The translations under genes were made by a program, and so were the position numbers. A model generated the notes under the pieces. It searched no databases and was not told the DNA's origin. It saw nothing but the letters and a program-made list of their open reading frames with translations. Below are positions 9,045-16,202 of a DNA stretch of 17,970 bases, piece after piece. The DNA is taken from contig JBGCCY010000071.1 in NCBI GenBank assembly GCA_045104975.1, positions 1 to 17,970 of the forward strand, in the 5' to 3' direction. Origin of the DNA: CAJQQY01 sp045104975 (GTDB lineage Bacteria > Bacteroidota > Bacteroidia > Chitinophagales > Saprospiraceae). The number at the start of each line of letters is the position of its first letter. Positions within the stretch are counted from its first letter, which is position 1.

Positions 9045-9455
9045 TGGCCGTTGAAGTTGTTCGTAAAACATCCCAAATCCGTATTTTTTTGATTAATTTA
9101 TTCATTAAAATATTCTGTGTTCTAAGTCAAACAAAAATAGGAAGTAACACTTCCTTTGGTCGTTTTCATTTTTCATTTTTGCTTGACCACAGAATTTATC
9201 AATGAATTTATTTCGAAAAAAAATAAATTCTAAAAACCGTTTTCCCAAACCGAATTTCCCAATAACCGTTTTAGTTATCCTAAAATAACCGTACACGTAT
9301 TCCAAATCCGTATTTTGAAGCTTTCAAAAACAGTATTTTTTTTTGAAAACCGGTCTTCTTTTATTAAGGAGCCATCTTAAAAACCTTTTGTTTTTTATTT
9401 TTATTGCTACACTTTTTATCATCCCAAATTCGTATCGAGCAATATTCAACGGCCA
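9045..9455. repeat. 11-base inverted repeat bounding a repeat cluster
   Basis: tggccgttgaa at 9045-9055 is the exact reverse complement of ttcaacggcca at 9445-9455. Similarity continues loosely inward (gttgttcg against tattgctcg). The enclosed 389 bases carry the repeated CCCAAATCCGTAT-like motif. No target-site duplication or transposase is visible. It could be the remnant of a small non-autonomous element or chance. Confidence 0.4.
9069..9435 (+). repeat. Dispersed degenerate motif catcccaaatccgtat
   Basis: Clear copies lie at 9069-9084 (catcccaaatccgtat, followed by a T-run), 9301-9316 (tccaaatccgtatttt) and 9420-9435 (catcccaaattcgtat). Weaker relatives are ttcccaaaccgaattt near 9242 and acatcccaaag at 9481-9491. 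The copies are in the same orientation with irregular spacing, so this is not a tandem or CRISPR-type array. Confidence 0.55.
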
Positions 9456-9526
9456 TTATTTTTTGTAAAAAAAGAAAGTCACATCCCAAAGACTTTGTTT
9501 ACGAAGTGGAACAGTAAATAAAAGCA

Positions 9527-9559
9527 ATGCGCCCTTCCGATTTATTCGAAAGGGCGCAT
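9527..9559 (-). terminator. Terminator after the ABC ATPase gene
   Basis: Ten perfect pairs, atgcgccctt (9527-9536) with aagggcgcat (9550-9559), and an inner CG pair after one mismatch. In minus orientation the hairpin follows the stop at 9591 by 31 bases and is followed by GCTTTTATTTA. The other strand also has a fairly T-rich tail, so weak bidirectional action is possible. Confidence 0.8.
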
Positions 9560-9590
9560 CTTATTTAAAAACTATTCTTTTCCGTATAAT

Positions 9591-10250
9591 TTAATTATCC
9601 AATTTACCACCTCTCAATTTAATGATCTTTTGAGTCTTTGCAGCGAGTTCTAAATCATGCGTAACTAAAACTAAAGTAGTTCCCATATCGCGATTCAGAT
9701 CAAATAGAAGTGCTTCAACTTTTTCGCTAGTTTCTTCATCTAAGTTTCCAGTTGGCTCATCCGCAAAAAGTATTTTTGGATTATTAGAAAAAGCACGCGC
9801 CAGCGAAACACGTTGTTGTTCTCCACCTGAAAGTTGAGTAGGGTAGTGATTCTTTCGATCAGCTAAACCAACTCGCTCCAACAAATCTTCCGCTCTTTTT
9901 TTTGCTCCTTTATCTCCTCTAAGTTCTAAAGGGATCATCACATTTTCCAAAGCAGTCAAAGTTGGAATCAATTGAAAGTTTTGAAAAATAAATCCTACAT
10001 GTTCATTTCGAACAGCAGCACGTTCATCTTCACTCAAACTATCCAAAGCAATTCCATTCAAAATAACAGAACCTTCAGATGCTCGATCTAAGCCTGCGCA
10101 AAGTCCAAGTAAAGTAGTTTTACCGCTTCCGGATGGACCAACGATAGAAAAGGTTTCGCCTGGTTCGATCTTAAAACTAACGTGATCTAAAACAGTCAAA
10201 GAGCGACTTCCACTATTATATGTTTTGGTTAAATCTTTTATTTCTAACAT
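9591..10250 (-). CDS. ABC transporter ATPase, LolD/YbbA/MacB type
   Basis: Cytoplasmic ATP-binding subunit, 219 residues, of the family serving MacB/FtsX-like permeases (lipoprotein release, efflux, envelope functions). All motifs are intact: Walker A GPSGSGKTT at 38-46, Q-loop Gln90 in FIFQNFQL, signature LSGGE at 140-144, Walker B ILFADEP with Asp164-Glu165, D-loop NLD at 169-171 and switch His198. The wording GLCAGLDRASEG and the short length are close to YbbA/LolD. The partner permease is not in the window: the flanks are a gene-free stretch and asnS. It is probably a monocistronic unit, with a terminator just downstream, the asnS terminator upstream and a palindrome 25-50 bases before the start. 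The transported substrate cannot be told from sequence. Confidence 0.95.
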   Translation of the reverse strand: MLEIKDLTKTYNSGSRSLTVLDHVSFKIEPGETFSIVGPSGSGKTTLLGLCAGLDRASEGSVILNGIALDSLSEDERAAVRNEHVGFIFQNFQLIPTLTALENVMIPLELRGDKGAKKRAEDLLERVGLADRKNHYPTQLSGGEQQRVSLARAFSNNPKILFADEPTGNLDEETSEKVEALLFDLNRDMGTTLVLVTHDLELAAKTQKIIKLRGGKLDN

Positions 10251-10274
10251 GAATGATTTGAAGTTTAGTTTAGT

Positions 10275-10300
10275 GGTGTCAACGTTCGAACGTTAACACC
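10275..10300. promoter_or_regulatory. 26-base near-perfect palindrome before ABC ATPase
   Basis: Twelve of thirteen base pairs match around the centre: ggtgt, one mismatched position, then aacgttcg continuing into its mirror image and ending acacc. It lies 25-50 bases upstream of the ABC ATPase ATG, where an operator or a leader hairpin would sit. On the + strand it is followed by gcttttt, so a terminator acting on antisense transcripts is another reading. Confidence 0.5.
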
Positions 10301-10324
10301 GCTTTTTATAATTTAAAACGAAAA

Positions 10325-10355
10325 CGGGCTTTTGCAAATGAACAGCAAAAACCCG
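10325..10355 (-). terminator. Terminator after asnS (bidirectional-like)
   Basis: Arms cgggcttttgc (10325-10335) and gcaaaaacccg (10345-10355) pair at ten of eleven positions with a 9-nt loop. In minus orientation it lies 81 bases after the asnS stop and is followed by TTTTCGTTTTAAAT. The + side is also T-rich (gttttatttttt). Confidence 0.75.
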
Positions 10356-10436
10356 AAAGTGTTTTATTTTTTCGATGAAACTTTCCGTGGCAGGGTTAAA
10401 ACCTGTCAACAGATATTCTAATGAAAAATCTTTATT

Positions 10437-11891
10437 TTAAAATTCTGCATTTCCTGGAGTTCTTGGAAAAGGAATCACATCTCGAATATTACTCATGCCT
10501 GTGATAAACAAAATCATTCGTTCAAATCCTAATCCAAATCCTGAGTGAGGTGTTCCTCCGAATTTTCTTAAGTCTAAATACCATGATAATTCTTCTTCAG
10601 GAACATTCATTTCGCCCATCCGTTTTTTGAGAAAATCTAAACGTTCTTCTCTTTGCGAACCACCAATCACTTCACCAATTCCGGGGAACAATACGTCCAT
10701 CGCTGCAACTGTTTTTTCATCATCATTCATACGCATATAAAATGATTTGACATCTTTTGGATAGTCCCGAACGATAACTGGTTTTTTAAATTTCTTCTCT
10801 ACTAACCAACGTTCATGCTCAGATGATAAATCAACTCCCCACTCAACTGGGAATTTAAATTTCCCTTTTTTGAACGGTTTAGAATTTCTCAAAAGGTTAA
10901 TCGCATCAGTATAAGTGATACGTTCGAAGTCATTTTCTACCACAAATTTCAATGTCTCGATGAGGCTCATTGGACGACGAAGTTCAGCCTTCATATTTTT
11001 TTCTAAGTCTTGAATTCGTTTATCTAAAAACGCTAAATCATCTGGATAGTTATTCAAAATATAGTTGATCAAATATTTGCAAAAATCTTCTGCGAGATCC
11101 ATGTCATCATAAATATCTGCAAAAGCAATTTCTGGTTCGATCATCCAAAATTCTGCAAGGTGTCGAGATGTATTGGAATTTTCAGCTCGGAAAGTTGGGC
11201 CAAAAGTATAAACTTTTCCCAATGCCAAAGCTCCAATCTCTGCTTGTAATTGACCTGATACAGTCAAGTTGGTAGCCTTTCCAAAGAAATCTTCTTTGAA
11301 ATCAACATTACCATTTTCATCCGTAGGAGCATTGTTAGGTTCAAGTGTTGTTACTCGAAACATTTCCCCTGCACCTTCCGCATCACTTCCCGTTACGATT
11401 GGCGTATGCATATAATAAAATCCTTTGTCATTGAAATATTTATTCACCGCAAAAGCAACTGCATGTCGGATTCTAAAAACTGCACTAAATGTATTCGTCC
11501 GCATTCTGAAATGAGCCTTCTCTCGAAGGAATTCCATCGTTTGTTTTTTAGGTTGTAATGGATACTCTTCTAAATTATTTGCACCTAGAATTTCAACTTG
11601 ACCTGCTTGGATTTCTACAGTTTGCCCTGCGCCAGTTGATTCAACTAACTTTCCAGTAACCGCAATACAAGCATGAAAACTGACAGATTTCAAAATGTCT
11701 TGATCCATATTTTCTGAATCTAAAACAACTTGAAGATTATTAAAAGTAGAACCATCATTCAATGCTACGAATTGATTATTTCGAAAAGCTCTTACCCAAC
11801 CTTTGACTAAAACCTCTTCTCCAATGGAAGGATTTTTTAGAATGTCCGCAATCTCGGTGCGTCTAATTTTGGAAGTATCTGTCATTTCCAT
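10437..11891 (-). CDS. asnS: Asparaginyl-tRNA synthetase
   Basis: Class IIb aminoacyl-tRNA synthetase that charges tRNA-Asn with asparagine using ATP; cytoplasmic. 484 residues, close to the usual 460-480. The OB-fold anticodon-binding domain is at about 20-115 (EEVLVKGWVRAFRNN), followed by the catalytic domain: class II motif 2 FRAENSNTSRHLAEF with Arg235, and motif 3 GFGLGFERM with Arg458. The segment GGSQREERLD and the ending PFPRTPGNAEF are characteristic of AsnRS; AspRS ends differently. Met1 and Met3 are both possible starts (11891 or 11885). The gene lies 171 bases after the DCC-family gene, has its own candidate promoter and is followed by a terminator, so it is probably transcribed separately from radA-DCC. 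Confidence 0.98.
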   Translation of the reverse strand: MEMTDTSKIRRTEIADILKNPSIGEEVLVKGWVRAFRNNQFVALNDGSTFNNLQVVLDSENMDQDILKSVSFHACIAVTGKLVESTGAGQTVEIQAGQVEILGANNLEEYPLQPKKQTMEFLREKAHFRMRTNTFSAVFRIRHAVAFAVNKYFNDKGFYYMHTPIVTGSDAEGAGEMFRVTTLEPNNAPTDENGNVDFKEDFFGKATNLTVSGQLQAEIGALALGKVYTFGPTFRAENSNTSRHLAEFWMIEPEIAFADIYDDMDLAEDFCKYLINYILNNYPDDLAFLDKRIQDLEKNMKAELRRPMSLIETLKFVVENDFERITYTDAINLLRNSKPFKKGKFKFPVEWGVDLSSEHERWLVEKKFKKPVIVRDYPKDVKSFYMRMNDDEKTVAAMDVLFPGIGEVIGGSQREERLDFLKKRMGEMNVPEEELSWYLDLRKFGGTPHSGFGLGFERMILFITGMSNIRDVIPFPRTPGNAEF

Positions 11892-11934
11892 TTTTAATTA
11901 AAATATTTAAAAATATGTGATTTAAAAAGAAGTG

Positions 11935-11965
11935 CGAAAATACTGATATTAAAAGTAAAGTTCAA
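11935..11965 (-). promoter_or_regulatory. Candidate asnS promoter
   Basis: On the minus strand a TTG (11965-11963) is followed after 20 bases by TATTTTCG (11942-11935), one mismatch from TAnnTTTG. The transcript would start near 11928, giving a leader of about 37 nt. Confidence 0.4.
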
Positions 11966-12062
11966 GTATTTATAGTACGGCTTTTAACGTAAGATTGAAC
12001 AAAACAGTTCTAGAAAGGAAGGTGAATTTTGATAGGAAATAACTATAAATCAGTAAAATGAT

Positions 12063-12482
12063 TTACAAAAATCGAGACTTTAATTCAGGAGTAGGAATCA
12101 TGCAACTCTCTTTTTCCCCAAACCATTTGTATCTATTTTTTGCAATGAAGTTATAAACGGCATCTCGAATGGGAGGTGGAATTATCATGAATATATACAT
12201 AAAACTCCAAAATCCTCCCATGTTTTTATACATCCGAAGAGCGGCACTTGAGCGTAGATAAACTTTTTCATTCTCAACTAAAATAACTGAAAAAATATCT
12301 TCCTTGGGCAAATCGAAATGTTCTAAGATTTGCTGCCCAGCTTCAGATTGTAAAGCTGCAAAACGGAGCGTATTTTTTGAACCATATTTTATGACAAATT
12401 GAACAGCTCCGTTGCAGAGATTGCAAACGCCATCGAAGAGAAGGATCGGATTAGTTTTGGAAAGTTCTAAAATATCTTTCAT
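12063..12482 (-). CDS. DCC-family (DUF393) thiol-redox protein
   Basis: 139-residue protein of the DCC/YuxK family of predicted thiol-disulphide oxidoreductases. The hallmark DGVCNLC is at residues 17-23, with Cys20 and Cys23 forming the CxxC pair. Further family landmarks are RFAALQSEAG near 40, a YLRSSAALRMYKNMGG stretch near 76-90, a hydrophobic helix with IIPPPIRDAVY, and a C-terminal RYKWFGEKESC. No signal peptide is visible. The gene starts 33 bases after radA on the same strand, so the two are probably one transcript; a joint function is not obvious. The substrate of this family is not established to my knowledge. Confidence 0.93.
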   Translation of the reverse strand: MKDILELSKTNPILLFDGVCNLCNGAVQFVIKYGSKNTLRFAALQSEAGQQILEHFDLPKEDIFSVILVENEKVYLRSSAALRMYKNMGGFWSFMYIFMIIPPPIRDAVYNFIAKNRYKWFGEKESCMIPTPELKSRFL

Positions 12483-12515
12483 AGAATATTTAAACAGAGA
12501 AAATAAAAATTAGTT

Positions 12516-13895
12516 CTACTCAAAAAGAACTCGATATAATTCTTCAATTTTTCCAATGGTAATAATTTCAATTCCGTAGCGCTCCATATCTAAACCTTTG
12601 GTATTATATTTTGAAATAAAAATTTGTTTAAATCCTAAACGATCTGCCTCCTGAATTCTTTGATCAATTCGATTAACAGAACGAATCTCTCCTGACAAAC
12701 CAACTTCTCCTGCAAAACAAACATCATTTGGAATCGCCACATCTTCTAAAGACGAAATCAATGCGCTGACAATCGCTAAATCAATAGCGGGATCATCCAC
12801 TTTTATTCCTCCAGCAATATTTAAAAATACATCCTGTTGCCCATATTGAAAACCACATCTTTTTTCTAAAACGGCTAGTAACATGCTCAATCTTCTCAAG
12901 TCAAAACCAGTTGCAGACCGTTGAGGATTTCCATAAACGGCAGTACTGACCAAGGCTTGTGTTTCAATCAGCATTGGTCGCATCCCTTCCATGGTTGCAC
13001 AAACTGCACTTCCACTCAACTCTTCATCTTTTTGCGACAGTAAAATTTCCGAAGGGTTAGAAACTTCCCGCAAACCATTGGCTTGCATTTCATAAATACC
13101 CATTTCGTCAGTCGAGCCGAATCGATTTTTAATAGTTCGTAAAATTCGATAAGTATAATTTCGATCTCCTTCAAATTGTAAAACTGCATCAACAATGTGT
13201 TCCAATAATTTAGGCCCAGCAATTGAACCTTCCTTCGTAATATGTCCAATGATAAAAACAGGAATATATTCTTCCTTAGCAAATCGTTGCAACTCACCAG
13301 CACATTCTCGAACTTGAGAAACACTTCCTGGAGTAGAATCAATATAAGGCGAAGCTAATGTTTGAATAGAATCAATAATCATCAAATCAGGTTGCATCTC
13401 TTTTCCATGATTCAAAATTTTTGTGATGTTAGTTTCTGTAAGGATAAAACAATTGGAAGTTTGTCCCCCAATTCGTTCTGCTCTCATTTTGATTTGACCA
13501 TCACTTTCTTCCCCTGAAACATATAAGATCTTTCCTGGAATATTTAAGGCAACTTGCAGAAGCAATGTTGATTTTCCAATACCAGGTTGTCCTCCAATTA
13601 AAACTAGCGAACCACTAACAATTCCACCTCCTAGCACTCGATTGAGTTCTCCGTCTGGTGTGACTAATCTAGGTCGATTATTGGCGACGATGTCAGGAAG
13701 GGCAATAGGTTTTGGACTTTTGTTATTTCCACCTCCACCTTTCCAAGCTAATTTTTTTTCTTCTTGAGTTGTTGGTTTAGAGATAATCTCTTCTACAAAT
13801 GTATTCCACTCTTCACAGGAAGGGCATTTGCCTTCCCATTTTGAAGAAGTTGCACCACAATTTGTACAAGCATATATCTTTTTGATTTTAGCCAC
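12516..13895 (-). CDS. radA: DNA repair protein RadA (Sms)
   Basis: RecA-related ATPase that processes recombination intermediates by driving branch migration; acts on DNA in the cytoplasm. 459 residues, the normal length. An N-terminal zinc finger uses Cys10, Cys13, Cys24 and Cys27. Walker A GGQPGIGKST is at 101-110. The RadA-specific KNRFG motif is at 256-260. The C-terminal third is the Lon-protease-like domain (DVFLNIAGGIKVDDPAIDLA, later GEVGLSGEIRSV), without evident protease function as in other RadA proteins. The ATG at 13895 gives the expected MAKIKKIYACTNCG. The DCC gene follows after 33 bases. I found no good promoter match upstream. Confidence 0.98.
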   Translation of the reverse strand: MAKIKKIYACTNCGATSSKWEGKCPSCEEWNTFVEEIISKPTTQEEKKLAWKGGGGNNKSPKPIALPDIVANNRPRLVTPDGELNRVLGGGIVSGSLVLIGGQPGIGKSTLLLQVALNIPGKILYVSGEESDGQIKMRAERIGGQTSNCFILTETNITKILNHGKEMQPDLMIIDSIQTLASPYIDSTPGSVSQVRECAGELQRFAKEEYIPVFIIGHITKEGSIAGPKLLEHIVDAVLQFEGDRNYTYRILRTIKNRFGSTDEMGIYEMQANGLREVSNPSEILLSQKDEELSGSAVCATMEGMRPMLIETQALVSTAVYGNPQRSATGFDLRRLSMLLAVLEKRCGFQYGQQDVFLNIAGGIKVDDPAIDLAIVSALISSLEDVAIPNDVCFAGEVGLSGEIRSVNRIDQRIQEADRLGFKQIFISKYNTKGLDMERYGIEIITIGKIEELYRVLFE

Positions 13896-14045
13896 GGGTC
13901 ACAATTTTATTCTGAATAAGGTGATAAATATGAATTTAACAAAATTTTAATAGGTTTTCTAGAATGAAAATTAAAAAAATCAATTTTACTTAAGAATTAA
14001 AAACTTTATTTTGATATTATTGCAATATAAAAAATCATGAAAACT
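13896..14045. other. AT-rich leader region of radA
   Basis: Very AT-rich sequence upstream of radA with no ORF. The only minus-strand -7-like sequence I see is TATATTG near 14023-14029, which is not convincing. Confidence 0.4.
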
Positions 14046-14053
14046 TACTTTTG
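14046..14053 (+). promoter_or_regulatory. Candidate -7 box for a + strand small RNA
   Basis: TACTTTTG matches TAnnTTTG exactly. The nearest upstream TTG (14020-14022) is 23 bases away rather than 19, so the match is only partial. Confidence 0.35.
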
Positions 14054-14059
14054 TGAAAT

Positions 14060-14360
14060 AAAACAACTGAAAAATTGATTCCATTCATTTTTTATAACTA
14101 ACTAAATATTTTTTTTCTTAAAAATGTGACTACCTAAAAAACTTGCGTCTTAAAAGTGTAAGTTTTGAGGGACACATGTTATAACGATAACAAAGGAAAG
14201 AAAAGAGATTTAAAAAATGATAAAAAATCAATAATTAGTAATCATTTTTAAATATAAAAGAGAACTTTAATTAGAAAGATTTATATGTAGATTGTTTTCA
14301 TTTGGTTTTTTGGGGTTATACAGGGTACTGCGTTTCGACGTAAGTGCCCTGTTCTTTTTT
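14060..14360 (+). ncRNA. Candidate small RNA between radA and rng
   Basis: No credible ORF lies in this + strand stretch; AUGs are followed quickly by stops. It starts after a -7-like box and ends at a good + strand terminator, while both flanking genes are on the minus strand, so the terminator otherwise has no gene to serve. Internal hairpins are 14138-14146/14158-14166 (nine pairs including one G-U), 14177-14182/14187-14192 (six pairs, 4-nt loop) and 14213-14221/14241-14249 (nine pairs). AT-rich DNA forms such hairpins easily, so the terminator is the main evidence. Ends are approximate and the family is unknown. Confidence 0.35.
14320..14360 (+). terminator. + strand terminator with TTCG loop
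   Basis: Left arm acagggtact (14320-14329) pairs with agtgccctgt (14343-14352) through one G-U wobble. A small internal loop follows, then cgt/acg closing a TTCG tetraloop (14334-14337). The T-run tctttttt follows directly. The minus strand lacks a T-tail after the hairpin, so the orientation is +. Confidence 0.7.
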
Positions 14361-14388
14361 AGAGAAGGGAGATATAATTATAGAGATA

Positions 14389-14429
14389 AAAAAAGCGATA
14401 TTGATTTGAAAAATCAGTATCGCTTTTTT
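14389..14429 (-). terminator. Terminator after rng
   Basis: Nineteen-pair stem with one G-U wobble: 14389-14407 pairs with 14411-14429 (core aagcgata / tatcgctt) around loop gaa. A/T runs at the stem base give a U-tract in both directions. It lies 22 bases past the rng stop at 14452. Confidence 0.85.
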
Positions 14430-14451
14430 ATTTTTTATGAAAATAACAACT

Positions 14452-16008
14452 TTAATGTAATCGAATTTCATCATCATTTTCATCAAAGAAAGTATATTGA
14501 GTCATCTGAAAATCAGTATTTTCTCTTATTTTAATCCATTTAAAATGATATTTCATAAACCAAGACATTTGCTTGCTCGGAAGTCCTTTTTTCAAAAATG
14601 CGCTTACGTATGGGTGAGCATGCAACACTAATTTTGCTTGAGGTCGAGATTGAAGAATAAATTCTAAATCTCTTTCAATGTCATCAGTCAAGAGGATAGA
14701 AGGATTAATTTTTCCAGTTCCTTTGCAAGAAGGACAAATTTCTGCCGTATTAATTTTTACCTCAGGTCGTACTCGTTGTCGAGTAATTTGCATCAAACCA
14801 AATTTACTTAATTGTAAAATGGTATGTTGAGCTCGATCTTTTTTCATATGATCTCTCATCTTCTGAACCAACTCCTTCTTGTGTTCGGGAACTCGCATAT
14901 CAATAAAATCGATAATGATGATTCCCCCTATATCTCTAAGACGTAATTGTCTAGCTATCTCTTCCGCTGACTCCAAATTTACGGCAAGAACGGCATCTGC
15001 TTGATTGGTTGATTTAGCAGCCTTATGACCACTATTTACATCAATCACGTGCATCGCCTCAGTACTTTCAATAACCAAATATGCACCACTAGGCATAGTT
15101 GCAGTTTTTCCAAAAGAAGATTTGATTTGTCGGGAAATACCATGAACATCAAAAATTGGTTTAGCTGATTTATGATGTTTAACAATTTTGACTTGATCAG
15201 GAGCTATCGTTCCTAAAAAAGATTTGATGTTAATGTGCATTTCTGCATCATTAACTACAATCTTATTAAATGAGTCACTTAAAATATCACGAAGAATACT
15301 GGTAGTTTTATCTAATTCACTTAATAATTTTGTAGGTGGATTTGCATTGTGTAATTGGCTATGCACTTGCTTCCATTTGGACATCATGATATCCAATTCT
15401 TCATGTAGGTCAGCTACTTTTTTTCCTTCAGCAGCAGTTCTAACAATAACACCAAAATTCTTTGGACGAATACTTTCTACCAATCTTTGAAGCCTTTTTC
15501 TTTCATCTGAGTTAGCAATTTTTTTAGAAACAGCTACAATGTTAGAAAAAGGAGACAGAACCAAATATCTTCCAGGAATTGTAATCTCGCAACTTAATCG
15601 TGGTCCTTTGGTAGAAATAGGTTCTTTCAAGATTTGGACTAAAACAGGTTGTTTTTTATTTAAAACTTGGTCAATCTTTCCCGTTTTAATGATCTCGTCT
15701 TCGAATTCAAATTGATCTAATTTAAAAGATTGTTGTTGTCCAGAAATGGAATGATCGGTGTATTTTAGAAGGGTACGCAGTTTGGGCCCTAAGTCGGTGT
15801 AATGAAGGAAGGCATCTTTTTTATGTCCAATATCTACAAAAGCTGCATTCAATCCTGGCATCAATTTTCTGATTTTACCAAGAAATATATCCCCAACAGT
15901 AAAATTAGTATTGGTCTTTTGCTTGTGCAACTCAACTAACTTCCCATCTTCCAAAAGCGCAATTTCAACTTCGGTAGGAGTTGAATTAATAATTAGTTCT
16001 TTTTCCAC
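14452..16008 (-). CDS. rng: Ribonuclease G/E
   Basis: Endoribonuclease of the RNase E/G family that cleaves single-stranded, AU-rich RNA in rRNA maturation and mRNA decay. 518 residues, RNase G size, without the long C-terminal scaffold of enterobacterial RNase E. An S1-type RNA-binding part lies at about 35-130 (GDIFLGKIRKLMPGLNAAFVDIG) with a linker insert at about 78-112. The metal-binding catalytic motifs are VIDVNSG with Asp323 and IIDFIDM with Asp367/Asp370, matching the sites around Asp303 and Asp346 of E. coli RNase E. The zinc-link CPSCKGTG has Cys425 and Cys428. The start is GTG at 16008: an in-frame stop lies 21 bases upstream, no ATG lies between, and the residues EKELIINS fit the family N-terminus. 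The leader contains tandem hairpins. The gene is transcribed alone, between terminators. Confidence 0.97.
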   Translation of the reverse strand: MEKELIINSTPTEVEIALLEDGKLVELHKQKTNTNFTVGDIFLGKIRKLMPGLNAAFVDIGHKKDAFLHYTDLGPKLRTLLKYTDHSISGQQQSFKLDQFEFEDEIIKTGKIDQVLNKKQPVLVQILKEPISTKGPRLSCEITIPGRYLVLSPFSNIVAVSKKIANSDERKRLQRLVESIRPKNFGVIVRTAAEGKKVADLHEELDIMMSKWKQVHSQLHNANPPTKLLSELDKTTSILRDILSDSFNKIVVNDAEMHINIKSFLGTIAPDQVKIVKHHKSAKPIFDVHGISRQIKSSFGKTATMPSGAYLVIESTEAMHVIDVNSGHKAAKSTNQADAVLAVNLESAEEIARQLRLRDIGGIIIIDFIDMRVPEHKKELVQKMRDHMKKDRAQHTILQLSKFGLMQITRQRVRPEVKINTAEICPSCKGTGKINPSILLTDDIERDLEFILQSRPQAKLVLHAHPYVSAFLKKGLPSKQMSWFMKYHFKWIKIRENTDFQMTQYTFFDENDDEIRLH

Positions 16009-16022
16009 TATTATGATTTGTG

Positions 16023-16096
16023 GGCATTAAAGAATGCCGAAAACAAACTTCAAATGAAGCGTTATTTTGGAACATTCAATAGAGCAGAATTGCTCT
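16023..16096 (-). promoter_or_regulatory. Tandem hairpins in the rng leader
   Basis: Three small hairpins lie upstream of the GTG start: 16081-16096 (agagca/tgctct, 4-nt loop), 16049-16060 (four to five pairs) and 16023-16038 (ggcatt/aatgcc, 4-nt loop), the last only 14 bases from the start codon. If transcribed they would form a structured 5' leader. E. coli RNase E is known to control its own mRNA through leader structures; a similar role here is inference. Confidence 0.4.
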
Positions 16097-16164
16097 ACAA
16101 GGCAAGGCAGCAAAACTTAAGTGGTGTCAACAAAACATAGGATTCATTATGTTGATGCACTTAT

Positions 16165-16195
16165 TTTGCCTGAATTGAACACATCTTTAAATTTG
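16165..16195 (+). promoter_or_regulatory. Consensus Bacteroidota promoter, + strand
   Basis: TTTG at 16165-16168, exactly 19 bases of spacer, then TAAATTTG at 16188-16195: a perfect match to TTTG-N19-TAnnTTTG. No protein gene lies downstream on this strand; it points into the structured stretch 16284-16496. Transcription should start near 16202. Confidence 0.65.
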
Positions 16196-16202
16196 TGAGA
16201 AC

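Larger units (their letters stand above)
8991..9590. other. Gene-free 600-base stretch with repeats
   Basis: No convincing ORF is present; the minus-strand frame at 9105-9305 has no recognisable features. The stretch is AT-rich with repeated short motifs (listed separately) and AT hairpins: arms 9002-9010/9014-9022, 9139-9145/9149-9155 (aggaagt, loop aac) and 9204-9212/9222-9230. None is a convincing terminator for the T9SS gene. The terminator of the ABC ATPase gene lies at its right end. Confidence 0.7.

Noticed and set aside
9105..9305. 66-codon minus-strand frame in the gene-free stretch
   Set aside because: No recognisable domain, AT-driven composition and it overlaps repeats and hairpins. 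An exact -7-like TATTTTTG at 9132-9139 lies inside it and has no -33 partner.
9069..9435. CRISPR array
   Set aside because: Copies are degenerate and irregularly spaced (about 232 and 119 bases apart), with no unique spacers of constant length.
13016..13342. 108-codon minus-strand frame within radA
   Set aside because: Alternative frame of a conserved gene; radA itself is intact with all motifs.
14292..14534. 80-codon + strand frame spanning two terminators and the rng 3' end
   Set aside because: Starts at TTG, runs through both hairpins and has a Phe/Tyr/Asn-rich composition; a shadow of terminator and antisense sequence.
16049..16060. Middle hairpin of the rng leader as an independent regulatory element
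   Set aside because: Only four secure pairs (cttc/gaag), too short to support alone; reported only as part of the tandem set.
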